NCBI RefSeq assembly: GCF_007556705.1 | Contig: NZ_VJOL01000003.1 | Coordinates: forward strand, 1-64,000 | Reading direction: 5' to 3' | DNA: 64,000 nt | Origin: Tepidimonas thermarum | GTDB taxonomy: Bacteria > Pseudomonadota > Gammaproteobacteria > Burkholderiales > Burkholderiaceae_C | Shown: positions 31,124-42,459 of the stretch, piece after piece | Position numbering within the stretch: position 1 is the first letter of the stretch | How the letters are laid out: every line of letters starts with the position of its first letter | Position numbers and translations under genes: made by a program | The notes under the pieces: generated by a model | What the model was told of the DNA's origin: nothing | What the model saw: the letters and a program-made list of their open reading frames with translations, nothing else | Databases searched by the model: none

Positions 31124-32023
31124 ATGACCCAACGAATCGGATTCATCGTTTCCACCGTGTTGGTGCTGCTGGCCATCGCCAGCTCCACCTTGTTCGTCGT
31201 CGATCAGCGGCAATACGGCGTGGTCTTTCAGTTCGGCCAGATCCGCAACGTGGTCACCGAGCCGGGGCTGAACGTCAAGCTGCCGCCGCCGTTTCAGAAC
31301 GTGTCCTACATCGACAAGCGGCTGCTGACGCTGGAGAGCACCGACACCGAGCCGACGCTGACCGCCGAGAAGCAGCGCGTCGTCATCGACTGGTACGTGC
31401 GCTGGCGCATCTCGGACCCGTCGGCCTACATCCGCAACGTCGGGCTCGACGAGCGCGCCGGCGCGGCCCAGCTCAACCGTGTGGTGCGCAACGCCTTCCA
31501 GCAGGAGGTCAACAAGCGCACCCTGCGCGAGCTGTTGTCGGCCAAGCGCGAGGAGCTCATGGCCGCCGTGCAGCGCGAGGTGCTGGCGGCCGTGCGCGGC
31601 GCCGAAAAGCCCTGGGGCATGGACGTGGTGGACGTGCGCATCTCGCGCATCGACTACGCCGAATCGATCACCCGCTCCGTCTACGACCGCATGGAGGCCG
31701 AGCGCAAGCGCGTGGCCAACGAGCTGCGCTCCACCGGGTTTGCCGAAGGCGAAAAAATCCGCGCCGAAGCCGACCGCGAGCGCGAGGTCATCTTGGCCGA
31801 GGCATACCGCAAGGCGCAGCGCATCAAGGGTGAGGGCGACGCCGAAGCGGCGCGCATCTACAGCCAGGCGTTTGGCAAAGATCCGGCGTTTGCGCAGTTC
31901 TACCGCAGCCTCGAGGCCTACAAGGCCAGCTTTGCCGGCAAGGGCGATGTGCTGGTGGTCGATCCCTCGTCCGAGTTCTTCAAGGCGTTCAAGGGCAGCG
32001 CGCCGGCGGCCGGGGCGCGCTGA
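31124..32023 (+). CDS. hflC: FtsH protease modulator HflC
   Basis: The 299-aa product has an N-terminal membrane anchor at about 5-23 and an SPFH domain ([16 protein letters not shown]), ending with the Ala/Glu-rich helix of the family ([19 protein letters not shown]). It is the partner of HflK. The small DUF2065 gene often found next in relatives is absent here. Confidence 0.96.
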   Translation: MTQRIGFIVSTVLVLLAIASSTLFVVDQRQYGVVFQFGQIRNVVTEPGLNVKLPPPFQNVSYIDKRLLTLESTDTEPTLTAEKQRVVIDWYVRWRISDPSAYIRNVGLDERAGAAQLNRVVRNAFQQEVNKRTLRELLSAKREELMAAVQREVLAAVRGAEKPWGMDVVDVRISRIDYAESITRSVYDRMEAERKRVANELRSTGFAEGEKIRAEADREREVILAEAYRKAQRIKGEGDAEAARIYSQAFGKDPAFAQFYRSLEAYKASFAGKGDVLVVDPSSEFFKAFKGSAPAAGAR

Positions 32024-32060
32024 GGCGGTGTGCGTGGCCGGCTCCGGATCGGGGCCGGGG

Positions 32061-32066
32061 TAAAAT
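32061..32066 (+). promoter_or_regulatory. -10 element for hisZ-purA
   Basis: TAAAAT (five of six) lies 29 bases before the hisZ ATG, in the 71-base gap after hflC. No clear -35. Confidence 0.5.
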
Positions 32067-32094
32067 CCTGCCTTTGCCTGCTGCCGAACCACCC

Positions 32095-34727
<2,633 letters not shown>

Positions 34728-34759
34728 ACGCCGGCCCCCGCCCGCAAAGGACCCTGTCC

Positions 34760-35284
34760 ATGCTCACCGAAGACGGCAAGCACCTCTACGTTTCCTACGA
34801 CGAATACCACGATCTGATCGAAAAGCTGGCGATCAAGATCTACCGTTCCGGCTGGACGTTCGACACCATTTTGTGCCTGGCGCGCGGTGGCATGCGGCCG
34901 GGCGACATCCTCAGCCGCATTTTCGACAAGCCGCTGGCCATCATGTCCACCAGCTCCTACCGGGCCGAGGGTGGCACGGTGCGCGGCCAGCTCGACATTG
35001 CGCGCTACATCACGACCCCCAAGGGCGAAATCGCCGGGCGTGTGCTGCTGGTGGACGACTTGGCGGACTCGGGGCACACGCTGCAGGCGGTGGTCGAGCT
35101 GTTGCGCAACCACTACACCCCCATCACGGAGCTGCGCACGGCCGTGCTGTGGACCAAGGCGGTCTCGATTTTCACGCCGGACTACACCGTCGAGCACTTG
35201 CCGACCAACCCCTGGATCCACCAGCCGTTTGAGTGCTACGACCATTTGCGCCCCGAACAGCTGCTGGCCAAGTGGAAGATCTGA
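34760..35284 (+). CDS. Phosphoribosyltransferase (purine-type)
   Basis: The 174-aa PRTase-fold protein has the PRPP-binding motif RVLLVDDLADSGHTLQ and an N-terminal CLARGGMRPGDILSR segment. It resembles the xanthine/hypoxanthine-guanine phosphoribosyltransferase group, which salvages purine bases with PRPP. The exact base is not readable by eye. Position after purA fits purine salvage. Its last codons overlap the start of the broken lyase gene. Confidence 0.85.
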   Translation: MLTEDGKHLYVSYDEYHDLIEKLAIKIYRSGWTFDTILCLARGGMRPGDILSRIFDKPLAIMSTSSYRAEGGTVRGQLDIARYITTPKGEIAGRVLLVDDLADSGHTLQAVVELLRNHYTPITELRTAVLWTKAVSIFTPDYTVEHLPTNPWIHQPFECYDHLRPEQLLAKWKI

Positions 35285-36486
35285 GCGCCGACGACGGCGG
35301 AGCACTGGGCGCGGCCACCCGCCTGATCCACCACCCCTACCGGGCGCCCGACGGCTTTGATGCCGTGCCGGTCCCGGTGCACAAGGCGTCCACGGTGTTT
35401 TTCCCGACCGTGGCGGCCATGCGCACGCGCCAGTGGTAGGACAAATCCGGCTACACCTATGGCCTGCATGGCACGCCGACCACCTTCACGCTGGAAGAAC
35501 GCCTGGCCACGCTGGAAGGGGGGCGCCATTGCCTCCTGACGCCCAGCGGGCTGGCCGCCATCGCGCTGGTCGATCTGGCGTTGTTGCGCACGGGCGACGA
35601 AGTGCTGCTGCCCGACAACGCCTACGGTCCGAACAAGGCGCTGGCCACGCACGAGCTGGCGTAGTGGGGCATCGGCCACCGCATCTACGACCCCATGGAC
35701 CCGGCCGACCTGGCCGCGGCCATCACGCCGCGCACCCGCCTGGTCTGGCTGGAGGCGGCGGGTTCGGTGACGCTGGAGTTCCCCGATCTGCCAGCCCTCG
35801 TGGCCGTGGTGCGCGCAGCCAACCAGGGGCGGCAGCGGCCGATACGGACGGCGCTGGACGACACCTGGGGCGCGGGCATTGCCTTGGCGCCTTTTGCGCT
35901 GGGCGTCGATGTGGCCATGCAAGCCCTGACCAAATACCCCAGCGGTGGCGCCGATGTGCTCATGGGCGCCGTCGTCACGCGTGACGAGGCGCTGCACCAG
36001 CAGTTGCTGCTCACGCACATGCGGCTGGGGCTGGGGGTGGGCGCCAACGACGCCGAGGCCGTGCTGCGTGGCCTGCCCAGCCTGCCGCTGCGCTACCGCG
36101 CGCAAGACGCCGCCACACGCGCGCTGGCGGCGTGGATGCGCGAACAGCCGCGCGTGGCGCGGGTGTTTCATCCGGCGCTGCCGGATTCACCGGGGCATAC
36201 CGCCTGGCGCCGCGATGCGCGCGGCGCCGCGTGCTTGTTCAGCGTAGCCTTCGACGCCGACGTCACGCCCGCGCAGGTGGACGCGTTTTGCGACGCGCTG
36301 CGCCTCTTTCGCCTGGGCTACAGCTGGGCTGGTCCGGTCAGCCTGTGCGTGCCGTATGACGTGCCGGCGATGCGCACGCGCCCCTGGCCGCACGCGCCGC
36401 GCATCGTGCGTTTGGCCGTGGGCTTGGAGGACGTGGCGGATCTGCAGGCCGACCTCGCGCAGGCGCTGCGCGTGCTCGCGCCCTGA
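35272..36486 (+). pseudogene. metC: Cystathionine beta-lyase-like gene with two amber codons
   Basis: The reading frame of 404 codons aligns throughout with PLP-dependent Cys/Met metabolism enzymes: TRLIHHPYRAPDGF, TVFFPTVAAMR, GYTYGLHGTPTTFTLEE, and the PLP lysine K221 in ALTKYPSGGADV. Two in-frame TAG codons interrupt it at 35437-35439 (codon 56) and 35662-35664 (codon 131). There is no frameshift or deletion. TAG is an ordinary stop here (priB ends in TAG), so read-through is not expected. GTG 35272 is the likely original start. The role would have been cleavage of cystathionine to homocysteine. A recent pseudogene is most likely. Confidence 0.85.
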
Positions 36487-36554
36487 ACGCGCCGCGCTCT
36501 GCCGGTGGCGGCACGCACCGTCGGTGGCGGTGCTGCTGTGTGCGCGGGTGCCCT

Positions 36555-37208
36555 TCAGGCGCGCGGCAGCAGGCGGTTGAGCTGCGGCCACACATTGTCC
36601 AGCAGGATCGGCTGGGCCCGCTCGTTGGGGTGGATGCGGTCGGGCTGGAAGAGGGCGGCCGCCTGCGGCCCATCGGCCACACCGGCCAGAAAGAACGGCA
36701 CCAGGGCCACTTTTTCGTCCCGCGCCAGCTCGGCATAGACGGCGCGAAATTGCGCCCGGTAGCGCTCGCCGTAATTGGGCGGCATGTCCATGCCCAGCAG
36801 CAGCACCCGCGCACCCGCGGCCTGACTGGCGCGAATCATGGCGCGCAGGTTGTCGCGCGTGCCCGACAGCGGCAGGCCGCGCAGCGCGTCGTTGCCGCCC
36901 AGCTCGAGGATCACCAGCGCGGGGCGATGGCGTTCCAGCAACGCCGGCAGGCGCGCGCGGCCGCCCGCGGTGGTGTCGCCGCTGATGCTGGCATTGACCA
37001 CGCGCACCGCACGCCCGCGCTCGCGCAGCCGCTGCTCGAGCAGCGCCACCCAGCCGCTGCCGCGCGCCAAGCCATACTCGGCGCTGAGCGAGTCGCCCAC
37101 CACCAGGATCACGGGCGCGGAACCTGCCTCGGCCGCCCCAGCTCTGATGGGCAGGTACGCCAACGCCACCGCCGCGAGCATCGCGGCGTTACAGTTTCTG
37201 CGCTTCAA
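36555..37208 (-). CDS. tesA: Periplasmic GDSL esterase/thioesterase I
   Basis: The 217-aa SGNH hydrolase has a cleavable signal peptide (about 25 residues) and the four family blocks: VVGDSLSAEYG with nucleophile S40, a Gly in SISGDTT, GGND, and DRIHPN with the catalytic Asp/His. TesA acts as acyl-CoA thioesterase, protease and lysophospholipase. It is divergent from ybbA by 14 bases, the classic tesA-ybbA arrangement. Confidence 0.94.
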   Translation of the reverse strand: MKRRNCNAAMLAAVALAYLPIRAGAAEAGSAPVILVVGDSLSAEYGLARGSGWVALLEQRLRERGRAVRVVNASISGDTTAGGRARLPALLERHRPALVILELGGNDALRGLPLSGTRDNLRAMIRASQAAGARVLLLGMDMPPNYGERYRAQFRAVYAELARDEKVALVPFFLAGVADGPQAAALFQPDRIHPNERAQPILLDNVWPQLNRLLPRA

Positions 37209-37222
37209 TTCGAAAGCCTTTC

Positions 37223-37909
37223 ATGTCCACACCCATCATCGCCGTGCACCGGTTGTCCAAATCGGTGACCGACGCCACCGGCACACTCGGCATCCTGCAC
37301 GACGTGACGTTTGCCGTCGCGCCGGGCGAGACGCTGGCCATCGTCGGTGCCTCGGGCTCGGGCAAGAGCACACTGCTGTCGCTGCTTGCCGGCTTGGATA
37401 CCCCCACGGCCGGGACGGTTCACCTGGACGGCACCGACATTTTCGCGCTCGACGAGGACGCGCGCGCGGCGCTGCGCGCGCGCAAGGTGGGCTTCGTGTT
37501 CCAAAGCTTTCAGCTGCTGGGCAACCTGACGGCGCTGGAAAACGTCATGCTGCCGCTGGAATTGGCGGGCCGGCGCGACGCCCGCGCGGCCGCACGCCGC
37601 ATGCTCGAACGCGTGGGGTTGGGCGAGCGGCTGGGGCATTATCCCCGCGTGCTCTCGGGTGGCGAGCAGCAGCGCGTCGCGCTCGCGCGCGCCTTTGTGG
37701 TCGAGCCCGCGGTGCTGTTGGCCGACGAGCCGACCGGCAGCCTGGACCATGCCACCGGCGAGCGCGTCATGCAGCTCATGTTCGATCTCAACCGCGAGCA
37801 TGGCACCACGCTCGTGCTGGTCACGCACGACATGCACATCGCCCGGCGGTGCGAACGCCGCCTCGCGATCGAGGCCGGACGCGCCCGCGAGCTGGCGCAC
37901 GGCGCATAA
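37223..37909 (+). CDS. ybbA: ABC transporter ATP-binding protein YbbA-like
   Basis: The 228-aa ATPase has Walker A GASGSGKST, the LSGGEQQRVALARA signature, Walker B VLLADEPTGSLD and the H-loop VLVTHDMH. It belongs to the MacB/LolD-type subfamily that drives mechanotransmission rather than import. In E. coli its partner permease YbbP is encoded next; here rlmB follows instead, so the permease must be elsewhere. Confidence 0.92.
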   Translation: MSTPIIAVHRLSKSVTDATGTLGILHDVTFAVAPGETLAIVGASGSGKSTLLSLLAGLDTPTAGTVHLDGTDIFALDEDARAALRARKVGFVFQSFQLLGNLTALENVMLPLELAGRRDARAAARRMLERVGLGERLGHYPRVLSGGEQQRVALARAFVVEPAVLLADEPTGSLDHATGERVMQLMFDLNREHGTTLVLVTHDMHIARRCERRLAIEAGRARELAHGA

Positions 37910-37918
37910 TCGTGCCCC

Positions 37919-38707
37919 ATGTCCGCTGCGACCAAGATACTGTTTGGGTTTCACGCCGTCGGCGTGCGTCTGAAGACGGCGCCCGCGTCCATCCTCGAGG
38001 TTTACGCCGATCCCACGCGGCGCGACGCCCGCATGCGACAGTTTTTGCTGCGCGCGCAGGCGGCGGGTGTGCGTGTCATCGAGGCCGACGGCCCACGGCT
38101 GGCCAAGCTGGCCGGTGGGGCGCATCACCAGGGGGTGGTGGCGCGCGTGCAGGAGATCGAGCAGGCGCGCACGCTCGACGATCGGTTGGACCAGCTCGAC
38201 GCCCGCAGCGCGGCCGAACGCCAGGCCGACCCGCCCTTGTTGCTGGTGCTCGACGGCATCACCGACCCCCACAACCTGGGCGCCTGCCTGCGCGTGGCCG
38301 ATGGCGCCGGAGCACACGCGGTCATTGCCCCCAAGGACCACGCGTGCGGTCTCAACGCCACGGTGGCCAAGGTGGCCAGCGGCGCGGCCGAGACCGTGCC
38401 GTACTTCATGGTCACCAACCTGGCGCGCACGCTCGAGGCGCTCAAGGCGCGCGGCATCTGGGTGGTGGGCACCAGCGATGACGCGCCCGTGAGTCTGTAC
38501 CAGCACGACTGGCGCGGCCCGGTGGCGGTGGTGCTCGGCTCCGAAGGCAAGGGCATGCGCGCGCTGGTGCGCCGCACCTGCGACGTGTTGGTGTCCATCC
38601 CCATGCGCGGCGCGGTGGAAAGCCTCAACGTCTCGGTGGCCAGTGCGGTTTGCCTCTACGAGGCCGTGCGGCAGCGGCTTGCCGCCGCGCCGTCGTCCAC
38701 GGGTTGA
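37919..38707 (+). CDS. rlmB: 23S rRNA (guanosine-2'-O)-methyltransferase RlmB
   Basis: The 262-aa SPOUT methyltransferase modifies G2251 in the P loop of 23S rRNA. There is an N-terminal substrate-binding domain ([17 protein letters not shown]), then the knotted SAM domain with [24 protein letters not shown] and [15 protein letters not shown]. It starts nine bases after ybbA. Confidence 0.96.
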   Translation: MSAATKILFGFHAVGVRLKTAPASILEVYADPTRRDARMRQFLLRAQAAGVRVIEADGPRLAKLAGGAHHQGVVARVQEIEQARTLDDRLDQLDARSAAERQADPPLLLVLDGITDPHNLGACLRVADGAGAHAVIAPKDHACGLNATVAKVASGAAETVPYFMVTNLARTLEALKARGIWVVGTSDDAPVSLYQHDWRGPVAVVLGSEGKGMRALVRRTCDVLVSIPMRGAVESLNVSVASAVCLYEAVRQRLAAAPSSTG

Positions 38708-38733
38708 GCCCTGGCCCGTAGCGGCGCCGCGCA

Positions 38734-39348
38734 TCAGACCCAGCCGAGTGCGCCGAGCAGTGCACCGGCACCCAGCAGCCACAGCAGGTGCACGCGCGTG
38801 CGCCAAACGATGAGCGCGCTCGCAGCCGTCAGCGCCCACAGCCCACCGTCGTGGCGCCAGTCGCCGCTGGCGCGCGCCATGAGCCAGCCCGAGGCGAACA
38901 GCAGCGCCACGACCGCCGGCGCCAGCCCCTGCCGAAACGCCCGCACGGGCCACCACGCGCGGCGTTCGTGCAGCCAGCGCGCCACGCCGTAGGTGAGCAG
39001 GGACGATGGCAGCAGCATGGCCCCCAGGCAGACGCCCACCCCCAGCAGTCCCGACACCCATGCGCCCGGACCGGCCGCCGGCCCTCCCGCGCTGTTGAGG
39101 CCGACATGCCACCCCATCAGCGCCACGAACAGGATGTTGGGGCCAGGCGCCGCTTGGGCAAGCGCAATCGACGCCGCAAACTGCCCCTCCGTGAGCCAGC
39201 CGTGCTGGGTGACCAGGTAGCGGTGCATGTCGGGGGCGGTGGTGATGGCGCCCCCAATCGCCAGCAAGGACAGCGACGAAAAGTGCGCAAAAACCGCCAG
39301 CCAGTCCGCCGCCGTCAGGCTGCCCAGGGTGTTGGCGGCCGCGCTCAT
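38734..39348 (-). CDS. chrA: Chromate transporter, second half
   Basis: The 204-aa CHR-family membrane protein has about six helices and the conserved LAQAAPGPNILFVALMGW. It is the second gene of a pair of short CHR proteins which together equal one long ChrA. Its start overlaps the stop of the first gene by four bases. The family exports chromate or related oxyanions; the substrate here is inferred only. Confidence 0.88.
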   Translation of the reverse strand: MSAAANTLGSLTAADWLAVFAHFSSLSLLAIGGAITTAPDMHRYLVTQHGWLTEGQFAASIALAQAAPGPNILFVALMGWHVGLNSAGGPAAGPGAWVSGLLGVGVCLGAMLLPSSLLTYGVARWLHERRAWWPVRAFRQGLAPAVVALLFASGWLMARASGDWRHDGGLWALTAASALIVWRTRVHLLWLLGAGALLGALGWV

Positions 39349-39944
39349 GGCTGCGCGCCCCGCTCGCGGCGCAGCCGCCATGCAGCCAGCCCCCAGCCCA
39401 GGCTGCCCGTTGCCGCCAGCACCCAGGCCAGCGGCAGCCGCATCCAGGCCACGGCGACGAAGGTCGCCGCCGCCAGCGCCGCGCACGCGCGTGGTCCCAA
39501 CAGGTTGTCGCGCAGCGGCGCGAGCAGCCGCAGCGCCGTCCCCATGATCAGGCCCGCCGCGACCGCCCCCATGCCGCGCAACGCACCCTGTGCCGCCGGG
39601 TGCGCCGCGACCTGCGCGAACGCGATGGCCACCACCAGCAACAGCGCCAGCGGCGCGAGCAACATGCCCGCCAACGCCGCGACCGCCCCGCGCCAACCGA
39701 AGTGGCGGCTGCCGATCATCAACGCCAGGTTGACGACATTGGGGCCGGGCAGCAGCTGTGCCGCCGCCCAGTCTTCCAGAAATTGCGCCTGCGTCAGCCA
39801 GCGGCGGCGCTCCACCAAGGTCTGCTGCACCACGGCCAGCACGCCGCCAAAGCCCTGCAAGGCCAGCGCCGTGCAGGCCCAAAACAGCGCAGCCGGCGAG
39901 CGCGGGGCGGCCGGCGCGGGTTCGCTGTCCGGCGGGGTCACCAT
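39345..39944 (-). CDS. chrA: Chromate transporter, first half
   Basis: The 199-aa short CHR protein has VERRRWLTQAQFLEDWAAAQLLPGPNVVNLALM, the family signature, and about six helices. ATG 39944 removes an implausible Arg-rich upstream extension. It is translationally coupled to the second half. Paired short-chain CHR proteins work as antiparallel heterodimers in studied cases. Confidence 0.88.
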   Translation of the reverse strand: MVTPPDSEPAPAAPRSPAALFWACTALALQGFGGVLAVVQQTLVERRRWLTQAQFLEDWAAAQLLPGPNVVNLALMIGSRHFGWRGAVAALAGMLLAPLALLLVVAIAFAQVAAHPAAQGALRGMGAVAAGLIMGTALRLLAPLRDNLLGPRACAALAAATFVAVAWMRLPLAWVLAATGSLGWGLAAWRLRRERGAQP

Positions 39945-39997
39945 GGCGCGGCTCCAAGGCCGGGAAATCCCCGTCCGCCGCCGCGGGATAGGCGTTC

Positions 39998-40003
39998 TAC
40001 AAT
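39998..40003 (+). promoter_or_regulatory. Possible -10 element for phaR
   Basis: TACAAT lies 67 bases before the phaR GTG, in the gap divergent from the chromate transporter. No clear -35. Confidence 0.4.
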
Positions 40004-40069
40004 GCCCCGCGGGGTGTCGGGCAGTCGTCGTCCGTGCGCCATTGCATGTCTCTCGTAGGAGTTCGTTTC

Positions 40070-40612
40070 GTGCCTGCCACCAAGACCAAGGCCGATGCAA
40101 CCGAATCCAGCCAGCCGCCCGAAACGGGGCATGGTGCCGTGCGCGTCATCAAAAAGTATCCCAACCGCCGCCTCTACGACACCGACTCCTCGTCGTACAT
40201 CACGCTCAGCGACGTCAAGGCGCTGGTGATGCGGGCCGAGCCCTTCATCGTGCGCGATGCCAAGACGGGCGAAGATCTGACGCGCTCGATCCTGCTGCAA
40301 ATCATTCTCGAGGAAGAGACCGCGGGCGTGCCGCTGTTTTCCGAGAAGATGCTGGCCAACATCATTCGATTCTATGGCCACGCCATGCAGGATTTCATGG
40401 GCTCGTACCTCGAGCGCAACCTGCAAATCTTCATGGAGCTGCAGCAAAAAATGGCCGAGCAGGCCAAGGAACTCACGCCCGAGCTGTGGCAGCAGTTCAT
40501 GGCCGCGCAAACACCGCTGCTCATGGGCCATTTTTTTGCCCAGTCGCAAAAAGCGTTTGCCCAGATGCAGGAGCAAATGCTGGGGGCCTTGGGCGTCAAG
40601 CGTCCGCACTGA
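40070..40612 (+). CDS. phaR: Polyhydroxyalkanoate synthesis repressor PhaR
   Basis: The 180-aa product has the PHB/PHA accumulation DNA-binding domain (RVIKKYPNRRLYDTD, YITLSDVKALV) followed by the PHB_acc region and a Gln/Met-rich tail. PhaR represses phasin genes and binds PHA granules, so the organism probably stores PHA. GTG 40070 is preferred because AGGAG lies eight bases upstream; an in-frame ATG at 40046 has no such site. Confidence 0.95.
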   Translation: MPATKTKADATESSQPPETGHGAVRVIKKYPNRRLYDTDSSSYITLSDVKALVMRAEPFIVRDAKTGEDLTRSILLQIILEEETAGVPLFSEKMLANIIRFYGHAMQDFMGSYLERNLQIFMELQQKMAEQAKELTPELWQQFMAAQTPLLMGHFFAQSQKAFAQMQEQMLGALGVKRPH

Positions 40613-40713
40613 CACCTGCCTCAGCGGGCCCGCGTGTCCGCGCGCGTCCGAGCGTGCGTGGTCGGCCGCGCCGCCATGCCAGCCGGTGCGCGCCAACCTG
40701 AGACAATAGCGGG

Positions 40714-42123
40714 ATGGCCACGCAAACGCCCGTCTCACCCCATGCCCAGGCGCCGACCATCGGCTTTGTCAGCCTCGGCTGCCCGAAGGCGCTGACCGAC
40801 TCGGAGCTGATCCTCACGCGCCTGAGCGCCGAAGGCTACCGCACCAGCCGCCAGTACGAAGGCGCGGACCTGGTCATCGTCAACACCTGCGGCTTCATCG
40901 ACGACGCGGTCAAGGAAAGCCTCGACGCCATTGGCGAGGCGCTGGCCGCCAACGGCAGGGTCATCGTCACCGGCTGCCTGGGCGCGCGCGCCGACGCGCA
41001 GGGTGGCAACCTGGTCCGATCGCTGCACCCGGCGGTGCTTGCGGTCACCGGCCCGCATGCCACGGACGAGGTGCTCGACGCCGTGCACGCGCACGTGCCC
41101 AAGCCGCACGACCCGTTCGTGGACCTGGTGCCGCCGCCCAGCAACGCCATCGAAGGGGTGGGCGTCAAGCTCACGCCGCGCCACTACGCCTACCTCAAGA
41201 TCAGCGAGGGCTGCAACCACCGCTGCACGTTCTGCATCATCCCGTCGATGCGGGGCGATCTGGTCAGCCGCCCGATCGGCGACGTGCTCACCGAGGCGCA
41301 GCGCCTGTTCGAAGGCGGGGTCAAGGAGCTGCTCGTCATCAGCCAGGACACCAGCGCCTACGGCGTCGATGTGCAGTACCGCACCGGGTTTTGGCATGGG
41401 CGTCCGGTGCGCACACGCCTGTTCGACCTGGTGCGTGAGCTGGGGACGCTGGCGCGTGCCCACGGCGCCTGGGTGCGCCTGCATTACGTCTATCCGTATC
41501 CCCATGTGGACGATATCGTCCCGCTCATGGCCGAGGGGCTGGTGCTGCCGTATCTGGATGTGCCGTTCCAGCACAGCCACCCCGACGTGCTGCGGCGCAT
41601 GAAGCGCCCGGCCAGTGGCGAGCGCAACCTCGAGCGCATTCGGCGCTGGCGCGAGATGTGCTCCGAGTTGGTGGTGCGCAGCACCTTCATCGCCGGCTTT
41701 CCCGGCGAAACGGAGGAGGAGTTTGCGCACCTGCTGGACTTTGTGCGCGAGGCGCAGATCGACCGCGCCGGCTGTTTTGCCTACTCACCGGTCGAGGGGG
41801 CGGCCGCCAACGCGCTGCCGGGTGCCTTGCCGGATGCGCTGCGCGAGGAGCGCCGCGCACGCTTCATGGCCGTGGCCGAATCGGTGGCCGTGCAACGCCT
41901 GCAACGCCGCGTTGGGGCCACCATGCAGGTGCTGGTGGACCATGCGCAGGGGCTGGGCAAAAAGGGCGGGGTGGGGCGCACGTACGCCGATGCACCCGAG
42001 ATCGACGGCACCGTGCGCCTGTTGCCCCCGGAGAAGGCCAGCAAGACCTACCGAACGGGCGAGTTCATCCGCGCGCGCATCGTGGCCGCCGAGGGGCACG
42101 ACCTGGTGGGGATGCCGGTCTGA
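40714..42123 (+). CDS. rimO: Ribosomal protein uS12 methylthiotransferase RimO
   Basis: This 469-aa radical-SAM enzyme adds a methylthio group to Asp88 of uS12. The N-terminal UPF0004 domain ([26 protein letters not shown]) carries the auxiliary cluster. The SAM cluster is C167, C171, C174 (CNHRCTFC). A C-terminal TRAM domain follows. The phaR-rimO order is common in Burkholderiales. Confidence 0.97.
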   Translation: MATQTPVSPHAQAPTIGFVSLGCPKALTDSELILTRLSAEGYRTSRQYEGADLVIVNTCGFIDDAVKESLDAIGEALAANGRVIVTGCLGARADAQGGNLVRSLHPAVLAVTGPHATDEVLDAVHAHVPKPHDPFVDLVPPPSNAIEGVGVKLTPRHYAYLKISEGCNHRCTFCIIPSMRGDLVSRPIGDVLTEAQRLFEGGVKELLVISQDTSAYGVDVQYRTGFWHGRPVRTRLFDLVRELGTLARAHGAWVRLHYVYPYPHVDDIVPLMAEGLVLPYLDVPFQHSHPDVLRRMKRPASGERNLERIRRWREMCSELVVRSTFIAGFPGETEEEFAHLLDFVREAQIDRAGCFAYSPVEGAAANALPGALPDALREERRARFMAVAESVAVQRLQRRVGATMQVLVDHAQGLGKKGGVGRTYADAPEIDGTVRLLPPEKASKTYRTGEFIRARIVAAEGHDLVGMPV

Positions 42124-42201
42124 GGCGCCGCGACATGCGGCAGCGCAGCGGCGCCTGGCCGGCGTGGATCCGCATGGGCGGCGCCTTGATCAAAAGCTGC
42201 G

Positions 42202-42231
42202 CCAAAACAAAAAGCCGGTCGATGACCGGCT
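42202..42231 (-). terminator. Intrinsic terminator of tRNA-Leu
   Basis: AGCCGGTC at 42213-42220 pairs perfectly with 42224-42231 around a three-base loop. On the minus strand the stem is followed by TTTTTGTTTTGG, a good T-rich tail, about 80 bases beyond the tRNA 3' end. The plus-strand tail is weaker but could also help end rimO transcripts. Confidence 0.85.
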
Positions 42232-42312
42232 CTTGCGTTTTACCAAACCTAAGCACGCATCCCGCGTGTGGAAAGTGGCTTGTCGGATTGCGCCAATTTT
42301 GGCGCAAAACGT

Positions 42313-42397
<85 letters not shown>

Positions 42398-42413
42398 GCT
42401 TCAGGAAGCCAAT

Positions 42414-42419
42414 ATTATA
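42414..42419 (-). promoter_or_regulatory. -10 element for tRNA-Leu
   Basis: On the minus strand the sequence reads TATAAT exactly, about 17 bases before the mature tRNA 5' end. The AT-rich patch also reads TATTAT on the plus strand, so it may serve rnr as well. No clear -35 is seen. Confidence 0.65.
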
Positions 42420-42459
42420 TACCCGAGGCGGGCCTCGCCCCGCCGCCAACACCTTGCCT

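Noticed and set aside
35437-35664. Pyrrolysine or other recoding of the two TAG codons
   Set aside because: No pylT-like tRNA or downstream insertion element is seen, TAG ends normal genes here, and the family has ordinary residues at these positions.
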